The notes under the pieces were generated by a model. The model worked only from the letters and a program-made list of their open reading frames with translations. It was not told the origin of the DNA and ran no database searches. Below, piece after piece: positions 16,113-24,825 of a DNA stretch of 64,000 bases. Where the stretch lies: NCBI RefSeq assembly GCF_000226295.1, contig NC_016024.1, forward strand, positions 1,719,501 through 1,783,500, given 5' to 3'. The position numbers and the translations under genes were made by a program. How positions within the stretch are numbered: position 1 is the first letter of the stretch; each line of letters begins with the position of its first letter. This DNA comes from Chloracidobacterium thermophilum B. GTDB lineage: Bacteria; Acidobacteriota; Blastocatellia; Chloracidobacteriales; Chloracidobacteriaceae.

Positions 16113-17006
16113 TCAGGCGCCGTTGGTGTCGAGTCCCAGCTCGCGCAGCCTGGCCGCCAGACGTTGCAAACGGGCTTCAGCGGCTTCCGCCCGCTGGCGT
16201 TCCGCTTCGGCCCGTTGCTGCTCAGCTTCCGCCCGCTGGCGTTCCGCCTCGGCCTGCTGCCACGCTGCCTCCGCCCGTTGCCGCTCGGCTTCCGCCCGTT
16301 GCCGCTCGGCTTCCGCCCGCTGCCGTTCGGCTTCGATCCGTTGCTGCGCCAGGGCCGCTTCCTGGGCAGCTTGCGACAGCCGCTGGAGTTCTTCCCGCAG
16401 GAGGTCTTCGGGCATGGGCGGCGCCAGAATGGTCTCGACCAGCAGGGTCAGTCCGGCCAGAACCCGCGATGCCAGCACATCCCCCGGCTTGAGCACCTGC
16501 TCCTGATAGGTTGTGCCGCCATCGGCCAGATACAGCGCCACAACCTGTTTCCGGCGGCCGTCCACAATCCAGTACTCTGGAATCCGCCGCTGCTCATACT
16601 CGGCGCGCTTGTCGTAGTAATCGTCTTTCCAGTTCTCGCTTGTGACTTCGACGACCAGACGCATCGGCTCGCCGAGTCGTAGGACGGCCGGGCCGCCCTG
16701 CTTCAGCAGACGTTCCCAGTCGTGGCGGTCATACACAGCAATGTCCGGCAGGCGTGATGTGTCTTCCTCGGTCTGGACGCCGGCATTGACGCGCACCACA
16801 TAGGGAAGGTTATGCGCGGCAATGAAACGCATCATCATCGCAGCCAGAAAGCTGATGAGCAGTTCGTGCGCGGCAGTGGCCGTGGGCATAGGAACCAGCA
16901 CCCCGCGCACCAGTTCGTAGCGGGTGTCCGTGCCATCATCAAAACGCAGGTATTCCTCGAAGGACATCCGGCGTTCAACGGGCGGGGCCGAAGGCGCGCG
17001 TGACAT
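16113..17006 (-). CDS. Uma2 family (DUF820) nuclease-fold protein with coiled-coil tail
   Basis: Residues ~14-195 match the Uma2 PD-(D/E)XK fold: MSFEEYLRF near the start, LPDIAVYDR, VVEVTSENWKDDYYDKRAEYEQRRIPEYWIVD with the E and K of the active site, then a short beta region. Residues ~215-285 are a low-complexity coiled coil made of repeated Q-R-A-E-A-E-R heptad-like units. Uma2 proteins are abundant in cyanobacteria and several other phyla, and their biological role is unclear. The start at 17006 gives a short polar leader; Met14 is an alternative start. It probably shares a transcript with the MoxR gene downstream. Confidence 0.85.
   Translation of the reverse strand: MSRAPSAPPVERRMSFEEYLRFDDGTDTRYELVRGVLVPMPTATAAHELLISFLAAMMMRFIAAHNLPYVVRVNAGVQTEEDTSRLPDIAVYDRHDWERLLKQGGPAVLRLGEPMRLVVEVTSENWKDDYYDKRAEYEQRRIPEYWIVDGRRKQVVALYLADGGTTYQEQVLKPGDVLASRVLAGLTLLVETILAPPMPEDLLREELQRLSQAAQEAALAQQRIEAERQRAEAERQRAEAERQRAEAAWQQAEAERQRAEAEQQRAEAERQRAEAAEARLQRLAARLRELGLDTNGA
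16171..16349. repeat. Short tandem coding repeats (21-bp units) in the Uma2 tail
   Basis: The plus strand shows many near-identical copies of a 21-base unit related to CGTTGCCGCTCGGCTTCCGC. On the minus strand they encode Q-R-A-E-A-E-R units. The period is 7 codons and the phase never breaks the frame, so this is an expanded protein repeat. Confidence 0.85.
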
Positions 17007-17041
17007 CGTGCATCATCTCCTCAAAAATATTCTCCGGCAAA

Positions 17042-17066
17042 CCCGGCCCCTTCTCCGAGGGCCGGG
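17042..17066 (-). terminator. GC-rich hairpin after the giant TPR gene
   Basis: CCCGGCCC at 17042-17049 pairs perfectly with GGGCCGGG at 17059-17066. On the minus strand the stem is followed by a short TTT run. It lies just downstream of the giant TPR stop and upstream of the Uma2 gene, a position expected of a terminator. The U-tract is short. Confidence 0.5.
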
Positions 17067-17074
17067 CCTGCTGG

Positions 17075-20000
17075 CTATAAACCTTCACCTACCACATCGG
17101 TAAAGTTCAACTCACTGGTTGGCGTCAAGCCAAACAGGTTCTTCCGCGCCGGTTGCTGCTCAAGACGCCGGCGCACTTCGGCCAAAAGCTGTCTGGCTTC
17201 ATCTGTGGCGGCCGGTGAACTGGCGGACAGCGCGAGCAAAGCCTGGGCAAACGTCATCGCCAGTTCCTCATCCTGCTGCGCCAGTGCCGCCGCCGCCAGA
17301 CGGGACAACAACTGCCGCTGTGCAGCAAGCCGCTGGTCAGCAGCCTCCCGGCTGGCCGATGTGTACGCTGCCGCCGGCCAGGAACCCACCGGCTGCTCAT
17401 AGACCACACCGGCGGACGGCAGTCCGGCGGAAGGCGTTTGCGGGACAAACTGCACATTGCGCGCCAGCGCCAGCGCCATTCCGGTCTGGTTGGCGGCCAG
17501 CGCTGCCCGAATGACCTGCTCCCGATCAGATGAGGCCCCTTCGCGCAGGGCCTGCACGTAGGCCGGGATGGCCTGCCCTGGCCGGTTCGTCCGTTCCAGA
17601 AATTGCCCGTAGGCTTCCCGCGTGCCCGTGGCGTATGGCATTTGCGCCGCCTGCTCAAAGGTTTTCTGGGCCTCGGTCGTACGCCCCAGCGCGTCCTGCA
17701 ACACAGCCAGGCAGGTCAGACTTTCCGCATCAGAGGACGCGCGGGCTTTACCCAACAGCGCCTCACCGACTGCCGGCTGCTGAAGCAGCAGGGCAACCAG
17801 TTGCTGAAGTCCGCGCTGCCGTTCCTCCGCCTTCAACCGGCGGTCCTGAGCAAGTTCATAGAGTTGCGTCGCGGCTGCTCCCAGATCGCCCGTACGCGCC
17901 AGCAGCCGCGCCATTTCAATCCGGTTTTCGGCATCTCCCGGAAGCAGCCGGTAAAGACGCTCACGCCACTTCAGGGCCGGCGCATAAGCCCCATACTTGG
18001 CCGCCAGTGCCGCCGCCTCGGCCAGTACCTGCGGTTCGGGACGGCGCTCAACCAGCCGGGTGAGCTGCCGCAGCGCCGCCTCGGTCTGCCGCCGCATCAA
18101 CTGGGCTTCGATGTAGCCCAACGCAACCCCCAGGCTGTCATCCCGGGCCATCTGCAACTGGTAGCAGGTTTCCAGAAACGCCGTGGCTTCCTCCGCCTTG
18201 CCTTCGTTCAGCAGCAGGTAACAGGCATGTTGCGCCCGCTGAATGGCTCCCGTGTCGTTCGGCGCATCCGGCGTAGCCGCGGCCGGAGCGGCAACAAACG
18301 CTTTCAGACGTTCGACGGCCGCCGCCGTGCGCCCACTGCGTATAGCCACTGCCGCCTGTGCCATGACGAGCCACTCCGGTTCGACCGCGACCGTCTCCGG
18401 CTCGGAAATGTACAGGTCAGGGGGCGCCTCCTCGCGCATTCGCCCGAACAGCGTCTGGCGCAGTGCAACCATGTCGCGCAGCTCCCGCTCCGCTTCGGCG
18501 TAGGCTTTTGAAGCCACCAGCGCCGTTGCCCAGGCCCGCTGTACCTTGGATAGCGCACCGGCAAGGGTGTCGCTGCCAGGGACATCGTCGCTGTACAGGT
18601 CATAGTCGCCACGGGCATAGGCCGTGATGATCTGGTTGGCCAGGCGCTCGCTGGTCAGACGGTACAGCGGCAGCCGCGTCCGCTCCGGCAGGGCCTCGGT
18701 CAGGGTCAACTGCAAGCCAAGGCGGATGTCATCCGGGACCGCTGCCAGAACCCGTACCAGCGCCGGCACGATCAGCGACTCCCGGCCGGACTGACTGCGG
18801 GCCAGCGTGCAAAGCAGCGTCACCAGCGGTTCATAGGTGTCCTCATTGGCGCGCTCCCGCAGCCGGGCAACAAGGTAGGCTTCCACCGGCGGCAGAGCTT
18901 CGTTGAGCAGGTCGTACCGGGCCAGCACTGAGAGAAACGTCAGGTGGGCGGCAAGCTGGTTGCGTCGTCCGGCGAGCATCCGCCGCCACGTCCCCAGGGC
19001 GGCTGTCCGGTTGCCCATTTCATAGAGAGCAGCGCCTTCAGCCGCGATGGCTTCCGGGTCTTCCGGGGCCAGTTCACGCGCCAGCCGCGCATGCTCCAGG
19101 GCTTCGGGATAGCGTTTGCGCGCACACAGAAAATACGCCAGTGCCGTCTGCGCTGATGCCGAACGGGGAGAAGCTTCTGTTTCGGCCACCAGGAAGCGCA
19201 GGGCATCCGCCGCCCGCGAGTCATCCAGAGTCAGCCAGACGCCGTAGTTGCGCGCCGTGCGAAACCAGTCTTCCCCGGTGAGTTCGCGTGCCGGGTCCGG
19301 CTTGCGGTTGGCCTGCTCGCCTATCGGCCGGATACCCAGCACCTGCCGGTACAGGTTTTCGACCTCCGGCGACCGGTTTCGGAAGTAGAGTTCAAGTTGC
19401 GCCAGCCGCGCCTGCTGCCAGGCAACCGGCTGTCCGGCGTTCTCAATGGCCAGCCTTGCCAGTTCCTTCTCGCGCACATGGACGAGAAAGTTGATGAGCT
19501 GGAGCTGATAGGGCGAGTAGCTGGCAGCCAGTTTCCGCATGGTTTGCCGATCGCCCTGCTGGTGCAGCAGCTCCAGCAGCCGCATCACGAGCGGATTTTC
19601 TTCCGTGACAAGCGCACCGGTACGTTGCCGGTAATACTGCTCCAGTACCGTCCGCTCGGCCGCCACATCCCCAACGTTGCGGCAGAAGTCAGCCTTGGCG
19701 GCCGTGAAGTCGAAGGCCCCGGGAAAGCGGGCACGGGCTTCCTCAGCCGTCAACAGGGCAAGCGCCGCCTTGGTGTCCAGACGGGATTCATAGAAGGACA
19801 GCAGCGCCCGCAGTGCATTGACGTAGTTAGGGTCTTCCGCCGACTGCTGTGCCGCGTAGGCGGCATCCTTGCGCCGCAGCAGCGCCTGCTCCGTCGCCCG
19901 GTACAAGCCCAGATTGGCGGTGATGTTGGCCAGACGCTCGAACTCGGCCGACCCGACAACAGCCCGCGTCAGGCGTTGCGTCAGCGCCTCATCCAGTTGG

Positions 20001-23000
20001 GCAAGCTGGGCCGCCGTGGCATAGCCGCGGATGACCTGGGGGAAACGTGACGGCCGCACTGTGTAATCGAGCAGGCCGCGTCCACGCTGGACAACCGCAT
20101 TCTGCGGGGCCTTGGCCAGAGCAGCCTCAAGGGCTTCGAGCCGGCCGAGCGCTGCCACGGCCGATTCACGGTACAGAATGGTCTGCAACCACGCGACCAC
20201 GGCATCCTCATCGAACGTTTCCGTCGGCGGCGACTTCATGACGCGCGCAAAGCCCTCGTCATAAAAGCTGCCGCCCTCGGCAACGGCGCCGGCCGTCAGC
20301 AGGGTCTTTCCGGCGGCAAAATAGACCTGCGCCGACAACTGTTTCCGCCTGGCAAAGGACTCCCGCAGTGCCGCGATGGCGCGTTCGGTCTGGCCCTGTT
20401 CGAGATACACCTCGGCCGTCGCGGCTGCCCAGCGTGGGTTCTGCGGCTCCAGCTCGGCCGCCCGTTTGAGCGTGGCCAGAGCTTCGTCGTAACGCCCCGC
20501 CTGGCGATAAAGCGCCGCCAGGGTACTCCTGAAATCACCCCGCTGCGGCTCGTTGACAATGGCCTTGGCATACTGTTCCGCCGCGCCGCCCAGATTGCCC
20601 TGAAACCGGTAGATTTCCGCCAGAACGACATTCCAGCGGTAGTTGCGGTCCGCCTTGGCAGCCAGTTCGGTGTAGTAGCGCGTCATCCGCTCCAGCAGGT
20701 TCTGCTGCTCGGCATACCGCAGGGCCACCTGCAACCGGGACGAGTCTTCCGGCTCGCGGTTGATGAGTTCGATGTGCTGGTCAACGGCTTCCTGATGCCG
20801 GCCAAGGCGCGTCAATACCTCGATGTAGCCTTTCCGCAGCTCGAACTCATCGGCCCCGGTAGCCAGACTGGCCAGGCCCTGCTGGTACAACGCGGCCAGA
20901 TCGGCATCGCGTTTGGCGTCTGCCAGAAGCCGGGCCAGTTCGGTAAAGGCCTCCGTATCCGTGGGATTGGCCGCATACCATTCGCGCAGCGTCGTCTCAG
21001 CCGCCGCCACCTGACCGCTTTCGCGCTGCCGTCGCGCCAACTGGAGCGTCAGACTTCGCCGGTAGTCGCCGGTGGCGATCTGGCGCGATGCCTGGGCCAG
21101 TGTCACCGCCTTGTCCACAGCCCCCAGCCGCCCGTAAAAGCGTCCCACTTCCTGCACGACACCCAGATTGTTGCGGTAGTCGCGCGCCAGACCGTCCAGC
21201 GTCTGGAGCGCCTCCCCACGCTGGTTGTGGGCTTCAAAAAAGGTTGCCAGTTGCAACCGGTACTTGATGTTTTCACGCTCGTCCCGCGCCAGGGCGACGA
21301 GACGTTCCAGCACTTTCCGCTCATCGGCCGCGCGCCCGGCAGCGCGAAACTCATCCCGGACGGCCTCCAGAAACGGAATTTCCGACCGTCGCGCGGCCTC
21401 ACGCGCCAGCAGGTCAAGTGCAGCATCCTGCCGTTCGGCCCGCTTGAGATAGTCGGCATAGCCAAGGATGAGTTCCGGCGTGTTCTGTTTCGCCAGACGC
21501 GCCTGAAAGGCGGCTTCGATGGCGGCCGCCCCATCCTTGCGGCGGGAAAGCACAACCAGACGCTCGATGGCCGGTTCCCGTTCGGTGCCGCCGCCAACCG
21601 CAGCCATGTATTCGGCCAGTGCCCGCTCGCGCTGCTGCCGCTCCTCATAGAGCGCGCCAAGCTGGTAGGCATAGAGGGTGTCATCGCCGACCCGCTTGCG
21701 CAGGGTTTGCAGTGTTCGGATGGCGTCATCGTAGCGGTAATAGTCCCAGTAGAGCGTCGCCAGTTCCAGGTAGGCTTCAGAATCACCGGGTGCGCGTCGG
21801 ACAATGTTTTCCCAGTGGGCGGCGGCCCCTTCCCAGTCTCCGGCCTCGGCCCGCACTTCCCCGGCCAGTGTCAGAAAGCGGTTTTCAGCCGGATAGACCC
21901 TGGCGAGTGCCGCCCATTGCTGAGCGGCTTCGTCCCGCGCGCCAGGGCGCGTCGCAGCCAGCGAGCGCAGCAGCGTGGCCAGTCGCTCCGCGTAGTAAAC
22001 CTCTCCCGGATAGCGCGTCACGAGTTCACGGTAGGCGTCAACCGCTTCCTCATGACGCGAAAGCCAGAGCGCAGCATCGGCGGCAAACTGCCGGTGACTG
22101 GCGTCATTCTGTGCCCTGGCTTTGGCATAACTGGTCACCAGGCGGTTCTTCTCGGAAAGATAGGCCAGATAGGCGCTGCGCAGCGTCGGGTCGGCAAAGT
22201 AATACTGGGCAGCCAGACGTTCCCACTCGGCCAGGCGGTTCGTTGCCCGGTAGTATTTCAGCAGTCCGCGCACAAAAAACAGGTTCGTGGGAAAGCGGTC
22301 GTGCGCCATGCGGAAGAGTTGCAGGTACAGCCGGGCGTCATTGTTGCCCTCTTCGAGCTGCACATCCTCAAAAAATGCCTGCAAATAGGCGGACAGGTCT
22401 TCGTCGTCGAGTGCTGCTGAAAGCTGTTTCGAGTACTGGGCAAAGGCCGCCTGACGGTCATTGCGGATGAACCACCGCGCCAGACGATGCCGCCAGGTGT
22501 TGTCGCCAAAACGTCGGACGGCCTCCTGATAAGCGCGAAGCTGCTCATCCACCAGACTTTGCTGCCCCAGCCAGCGCAACAACCGTTCGTACAGCCCTTC
22601 TTCACGCGGATGTTTTTTGATTTCACCGTACAGAAAGGTCAGGGTCGGGTTGAGGCGTGGCGGCTTACCCGGCGATGGCTCGTCGGCAGGTTTCTGCGCC
22701 TCGGTCGCAAAACTGGCAATGACCCGCTCCAGCACCGAAGCATAAGTGACGGTTTCTTTCGGCTCGACTGACCGCCCCAGGTAGTCGGTCTGGTAGTCAT
22801 AGTCCTCAAAATCTCGGAACTCATCCGAATCGTCGGTGTCGGTCAGGTCGTGGATGCGATAGGCCGACGACGAAGCCATATCTTCCTGTCTTGGTGTGTC
22901 CGTTGTTGGGACAAACACCCACCGGCGCGTGGAAACCGGCATCAGCGGCGCCCGCTCCGGTTTCCGCGCCGCAAGCCAGTCGAGCAGCGCGATCAGGCGT

Positions 23001-24643
23001 TTGCGTTCGGCATCACGCCGTCCAAGGCGCGCTTCAGCCTCAGCGACCCGCAACGTCACTTCAGGAAAGGTCGGCGCATCTGGAAAGGCACGCAGGAATT
23101 CCTCGCCCAGCCGCACGACGGTCTCGTGTTCGCCCATCGCGGCAAAGGCTTCGAGCAGTTTGGCGTGAAGTGGCGGCAGCCGCCCGGAACGGGGATACTC
23201 GGACTGAAGCGCCGTAAAGAACCGATACGCCAGCGCCCGGTTGAAGTAGGCCGTTGCCGAACGGTTCGCGCGGGCATACTCGCGGGGAATGTTGTTGCCG
23301 GCCAGAATGAGTGACAGGACGCCGTTGAGAAACCCGGCTCCCTGGTCAACCTGGGCGATGTCGGCATACAGGGACAAATCCCCGGCGCTCAGGGTCGTCC
23401 CGACTTCGTTGGCGTCGAGCAGGGCGGCCACGAGTTTGGCCAGCGTCGCCTCCCGCTCCGGCGAGCCGGGATTGGCACCGCCCATGGCGTACAGGGAATA
23501 GAGAAACCGCGCCGCCAGATCATACTGCCCGATGTTGAGACACATAGCCGCCGCACGGTCGAGTTCCTCACGCGGCCAGCCGGTCATCTCACGGCGTTTT
23601 TCGAGCGTGGTCAGGGTCTGTGCGGCTGCGGACAGGTTGCCTTCGTAGGCCAGCACATTGAACAGTCGCGCTGCCGTCCCAAAATCGGACGCCCCCTGAC
23701 GAAAACGCTCCTGGAGCTGGCGGCGGTAGGTGCGATAGCGCCCGTACTGGCGCAACCGTTCATACCAGTCGCTGACGACTGCCCGCGGCCAGAGCGGATC
23801 GAATGCCTGGTCATAGACGGCTACCGCCGCGTCCCGCTGCCCGCGTCTGTCGTAAATGCGCGCCCGCAACTGAAGGAAAAAACGCCTCTCGTCCGGGTAC
23901 TTCGGCTGCCACATATCCAGCGCGCGCAGGGCTTCATCCGCTTTGTCATCCGCCACCAGCCGTTCAAGGTAACGCTTCAGAAAGGTGATGTCTTCGGGAT
24001 GCCGTTCGATGAGCTGCCGATACCAGTCGGCCACATCCACACCGGTCAGAGCGCGTTTTTGAACCAGCTCAGAGACGCGGTCGGCAACGGCCCGGCGCTC
24101 AGCCGCCGAAGGCGTCAGCAAAGCCAGCCGTTGGAGCGTACGGACTTCTTCACTGTAAAGCCCACGCCCGTGGTAAAAGGCCGCCAACCGCCGCAGACCA
24201 TCCGTGCCTTCCGGCCGCAGGTTGGCGTAGCGCGTCATGAGTTGCAGCGCCCTGGGGATGTTGCCCAATCGCTCATTGAGAAAAGCCCCGTAGCGCAACA
24301 GCCGGACATCGGCCGGATACCTGGACTGCAAAGCGGTGATCGCGGCTTCGGCTTCGGCAAACGGCCGGGGGACGAGCGTGGGAACGCCCAGGAAGGTTTC
24401 CGTTGCATAGAGGGCATCCCGCAGTTCGGCTGGCGTCGCCCGCGTGGCATCCGTCGCCGGCGGCGCCGACGGTTGGGATGGCTTTGCGGTCGGCGTCCCG
24501 GCCGGGGATTTCGGACGCGGCCGGTTCTGGGCCCCAACCATCCACCACGCAACGGGCATCACCACCAGCCCCGCCGCAAGAATGACGAACAGAAAGAGAA
24601 AAAACCGCTGCCTGACGGGCTGGGTGGAGCGCGAGCCATCCAT
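17075..24643 (-). CDS. Giant membrane-anchored TPR-repeat protein (2522 residues)
   Basis: The largest gene in the window. A short basic N-terminus (MDGSRSTQPVRQR) precedes one transmembrane helix (FFLFLFVILAAGLVVMPVAWWMVG), then a Pro/Ala/Thr linker, and about 2450 residues of helical repeats with recurrent TPR signatures. Examples are LAALYRQAGRYDEALATLKRAAELEPQNPRWA, LGALYEERQQRERALAEYMAA and ALAYFLCARKRYPEALEHARLARELAPEDPEAI. An acidic, Asp/Glu/Tyr-rich insert lies around residues 600-630. No enzyme domain is visible. The protein should form a very long extracytoplasmic superhelical scaffold. Function is unknown; envelope assembly or polysaccharide export scaffolds are possibilities only. 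It is flanked by terminator-like hairpins, so it is probably monocistronic. Confidence 0.88.
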   Translation of the reverse strand: MDGSRSTQPVRQRFFLFLFVILAAGLVVMPVAWWMVGAQNRPRPKSPAGTPTAKPSQPSAPPATDATRATPAELRDALYATETFLGVPTLVPRPFAEAEAAITALQSRYPADVRLLRYGAFLNERLGNIPRALQLMTRYANLRPEGTDGLRRLAAFYHGRGLYSEEVRTLQRLALLTPSAAERRAVADRVSELVQKRALTGVDVADWYRQLIERHPEDITFLKRYLERLVADDKADEALRALDMWQPKYPDERRFFLQLRARIYDRRGQRDAAVAVYDQAFDPLWPRAVVSDWYERLRQYGRYRTYRRQLQERFRQGASDFGTAARLFNVLAYEGNLSAAAQTLTTLEKRREMTGWPREELDRAAAMCLNIGQYDLAARFLYSLYAMGGANPGSPEREATLAKLVAALLDANEVGTTLSAGDLSLYADIAQVDQGAGFLNGVLSLILAGNNIPREYARANRSATAYFNRALAYRFFTALQSEYPRSGRLPPLHAKLLEAFAAMGEHETVVRLGEEFLRAFPDAPTFPEVTLRVAEAEARLGRRDAERKRLIALLDWLAARKPERAPLMPVSTRRWVFVPTTDTPRQEDMASSSAYRIHDLTDTDDSDEFRDFEDYDYQTDYLGRSVEPKETVTYASVLERVIASFATEAQKPADEPSPGKPPRLNPTLTFLYGEIKKHPREEGLYERLLRWLGQQSLVDEQLRAYQEAVRRFGDNTWRHRLARWFIRNDRQAAFAQYSKQLSAALDDEDLSAYLQAFFEDVQLEEGNNDARLYLQLFRMAHDRFPTNLFFVRGLLKYYRATNRLAEWERLAAQYYFADPTLRSAYLAYLSEKNRLVTSYAKARAQNDASHRQFAADAALWLSRHEEAVDAYRELVTRYPGEVYYAERLATLLRSLAATRPGARDEAAQQWAALARVYPAENRFLTLAGEVRAEAGDWEGAAAHWENIVRRAPGDSEAYLELATLYWDYYRYDDAIRTLQTLRKRVGDDTLYAYQLGALYEERQQRERALAEYMAAVGGGTEREPAIERLVVLSRRKDGAAAIEAAFQARLAKQNTPELILGYADYLKRAERQDAALDLLAREAARRSEIPFLEAVRDEFRAAGRAADERKVLERLVALARDERENIKYRLQLATFFEAHNQRGEALQTLDGLARDYRNNLGVVQEVGRFYGRLGAVDKAVTLAQASRQIATGDYRRSLTLQLARRQRESGQVAAAETTLREWYAANPTDTEAFTELARLLADAKRDADLAALYQQGLASLATGADEFELRKGYIEVLTRLGRHQEAVDQHIELINREPEDSSRLQVALRYAEQQNLLERMTRYYTELAAKADRNYRWNVVLAEIYRFQGNLGGAAEQYAKAIVNEPQRGDFRSTLAALYRQAGRYDEALATLKRAAELEPQNPRWAAATAEVYLEQGQTERAIAALRESFARRKQLSAQVYFAAGKTLLTAGAVAEGGSFYDEGFARVMKSPPTETFDEDAVVAWLQTILYRESAVAALGRLEALEAALAKAPQNAVVQRGRGLLDYTVRPSRFPQVIRGYATAAQLAQLDEALTQRLTRAVVGSAEFERLANITANLGLYRATEQALLRRKDAAYAAQQSAEDPNYVNALRALLSFYESRLDTKAALALLTAEEARARFPGAFDFTAAKADFCRNVGDVAAERTVLEQYYRQRTGALVTEENPLVMRLLELLHQQGDRQTMRKLAASYSPYQLQLINFLVHVREKELARLAIENAGQPVAWQQARLAQLELYFRNRSPEVENLYRQVLGIRPIGEQANRKPDPARELTGEDWFRTARNYGVWLTLDDSRAADALRFLVAETEASPRSASAQTALAYFLCARKRYPEALEHARLARELAPEDPEAIAAEGAALYEMGNRTAALGTWRRMLAGRRNQLAAHLTFLSVLARYDLLNEALPPVEAYLVARLRERANEDTYEPLVTLLCTLARSQSGRESLIVPALVRVLAAVPDDIRLGLQLTLTEALPERTRLPLYRLTSERLANQIITAYARGDYDLYSDDVPGSDTLAGALSKVQRAWATALVASKAYAEAERELRDMVALRQTLFGRMREEAPPDLYISEPETVAVEPEWLVMAQAAVAIRSGRTAAAVERLKAFVAAPAAATPDAPNDTGAIQRAQHACYLLLNEGKAEEATAFLETCYQLQMARDDSLGVALGYIEAQLMRRQTEAALRQLTRLVERRPEPQVLAEAAALAAKYGAYAPALKWRERLYRLLPGDAENRIEMARLLARTGDLGAAATQLYELAQDRRLKAEERQRGLQQLVALLLQQPAVGEALLGKARASSDAESLTCLAVLQDALGRTTEAQKTFEQAAQMPYATGTREAYGQFLERTNRPGQAIPAYVQALREGASSDREQVIRAALAANQTGMALALARNVQFVPQTPSAGLPSAGVVYEQPVGSWPAAAYTSASREAADQRLAAQRQLLSRLAAAALAQQDEELAMTFAQALLALSASSPAATDEARQLLAEVRRRLEQQPARKNLFGLTPTSELNFTDVVGEGL

Positions 24644-24749
24644 ACGCGAATCCTCTGTCGGAGTGAACTTGGTGCTGTGTTACTGCCGGGCCGCGAGGAG
24701 TGAACCACAGGACTTGTACGCCATTGTTACTGAAATCACTCAAGACAGG

Positions 24750-24784
24750 CAAAAGAAAGGCGGCACGCCCTCCGGCGCACCGCC
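24750..24784 (-). terminator. Intrinsic terminator after the aspartic-protease-like gene
   Basis: On the minus strand an 11-bp stem (24759-24769 pairs with 24774-24784, two G-T wobbles) with a 4-base loop is followed by TTTCTTTTG. It lies 40 bases downstream of the stop at 24826 and upstream of the giant TPR gene start. Confidence 0.75.
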
Positions 24785-24825
24785 CTTGGGAGACCTTCCC
24801 CTGATGATGAACGGAAGGCAGGTGT

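Noticed and set aside
16171-16349. CRISPR array, considered because of the regular short repeats
   Set aside because: The units are contiguous, 21 bases long, have no spacers and stay in frame as protein heptads of the Uma2 tail.
20774-22420. A 548-codon plus-strand open frame inside the giant TPR gene
   Set aside because: It is antisense to continuous TPR coding sequence and shows no protein family pattern.
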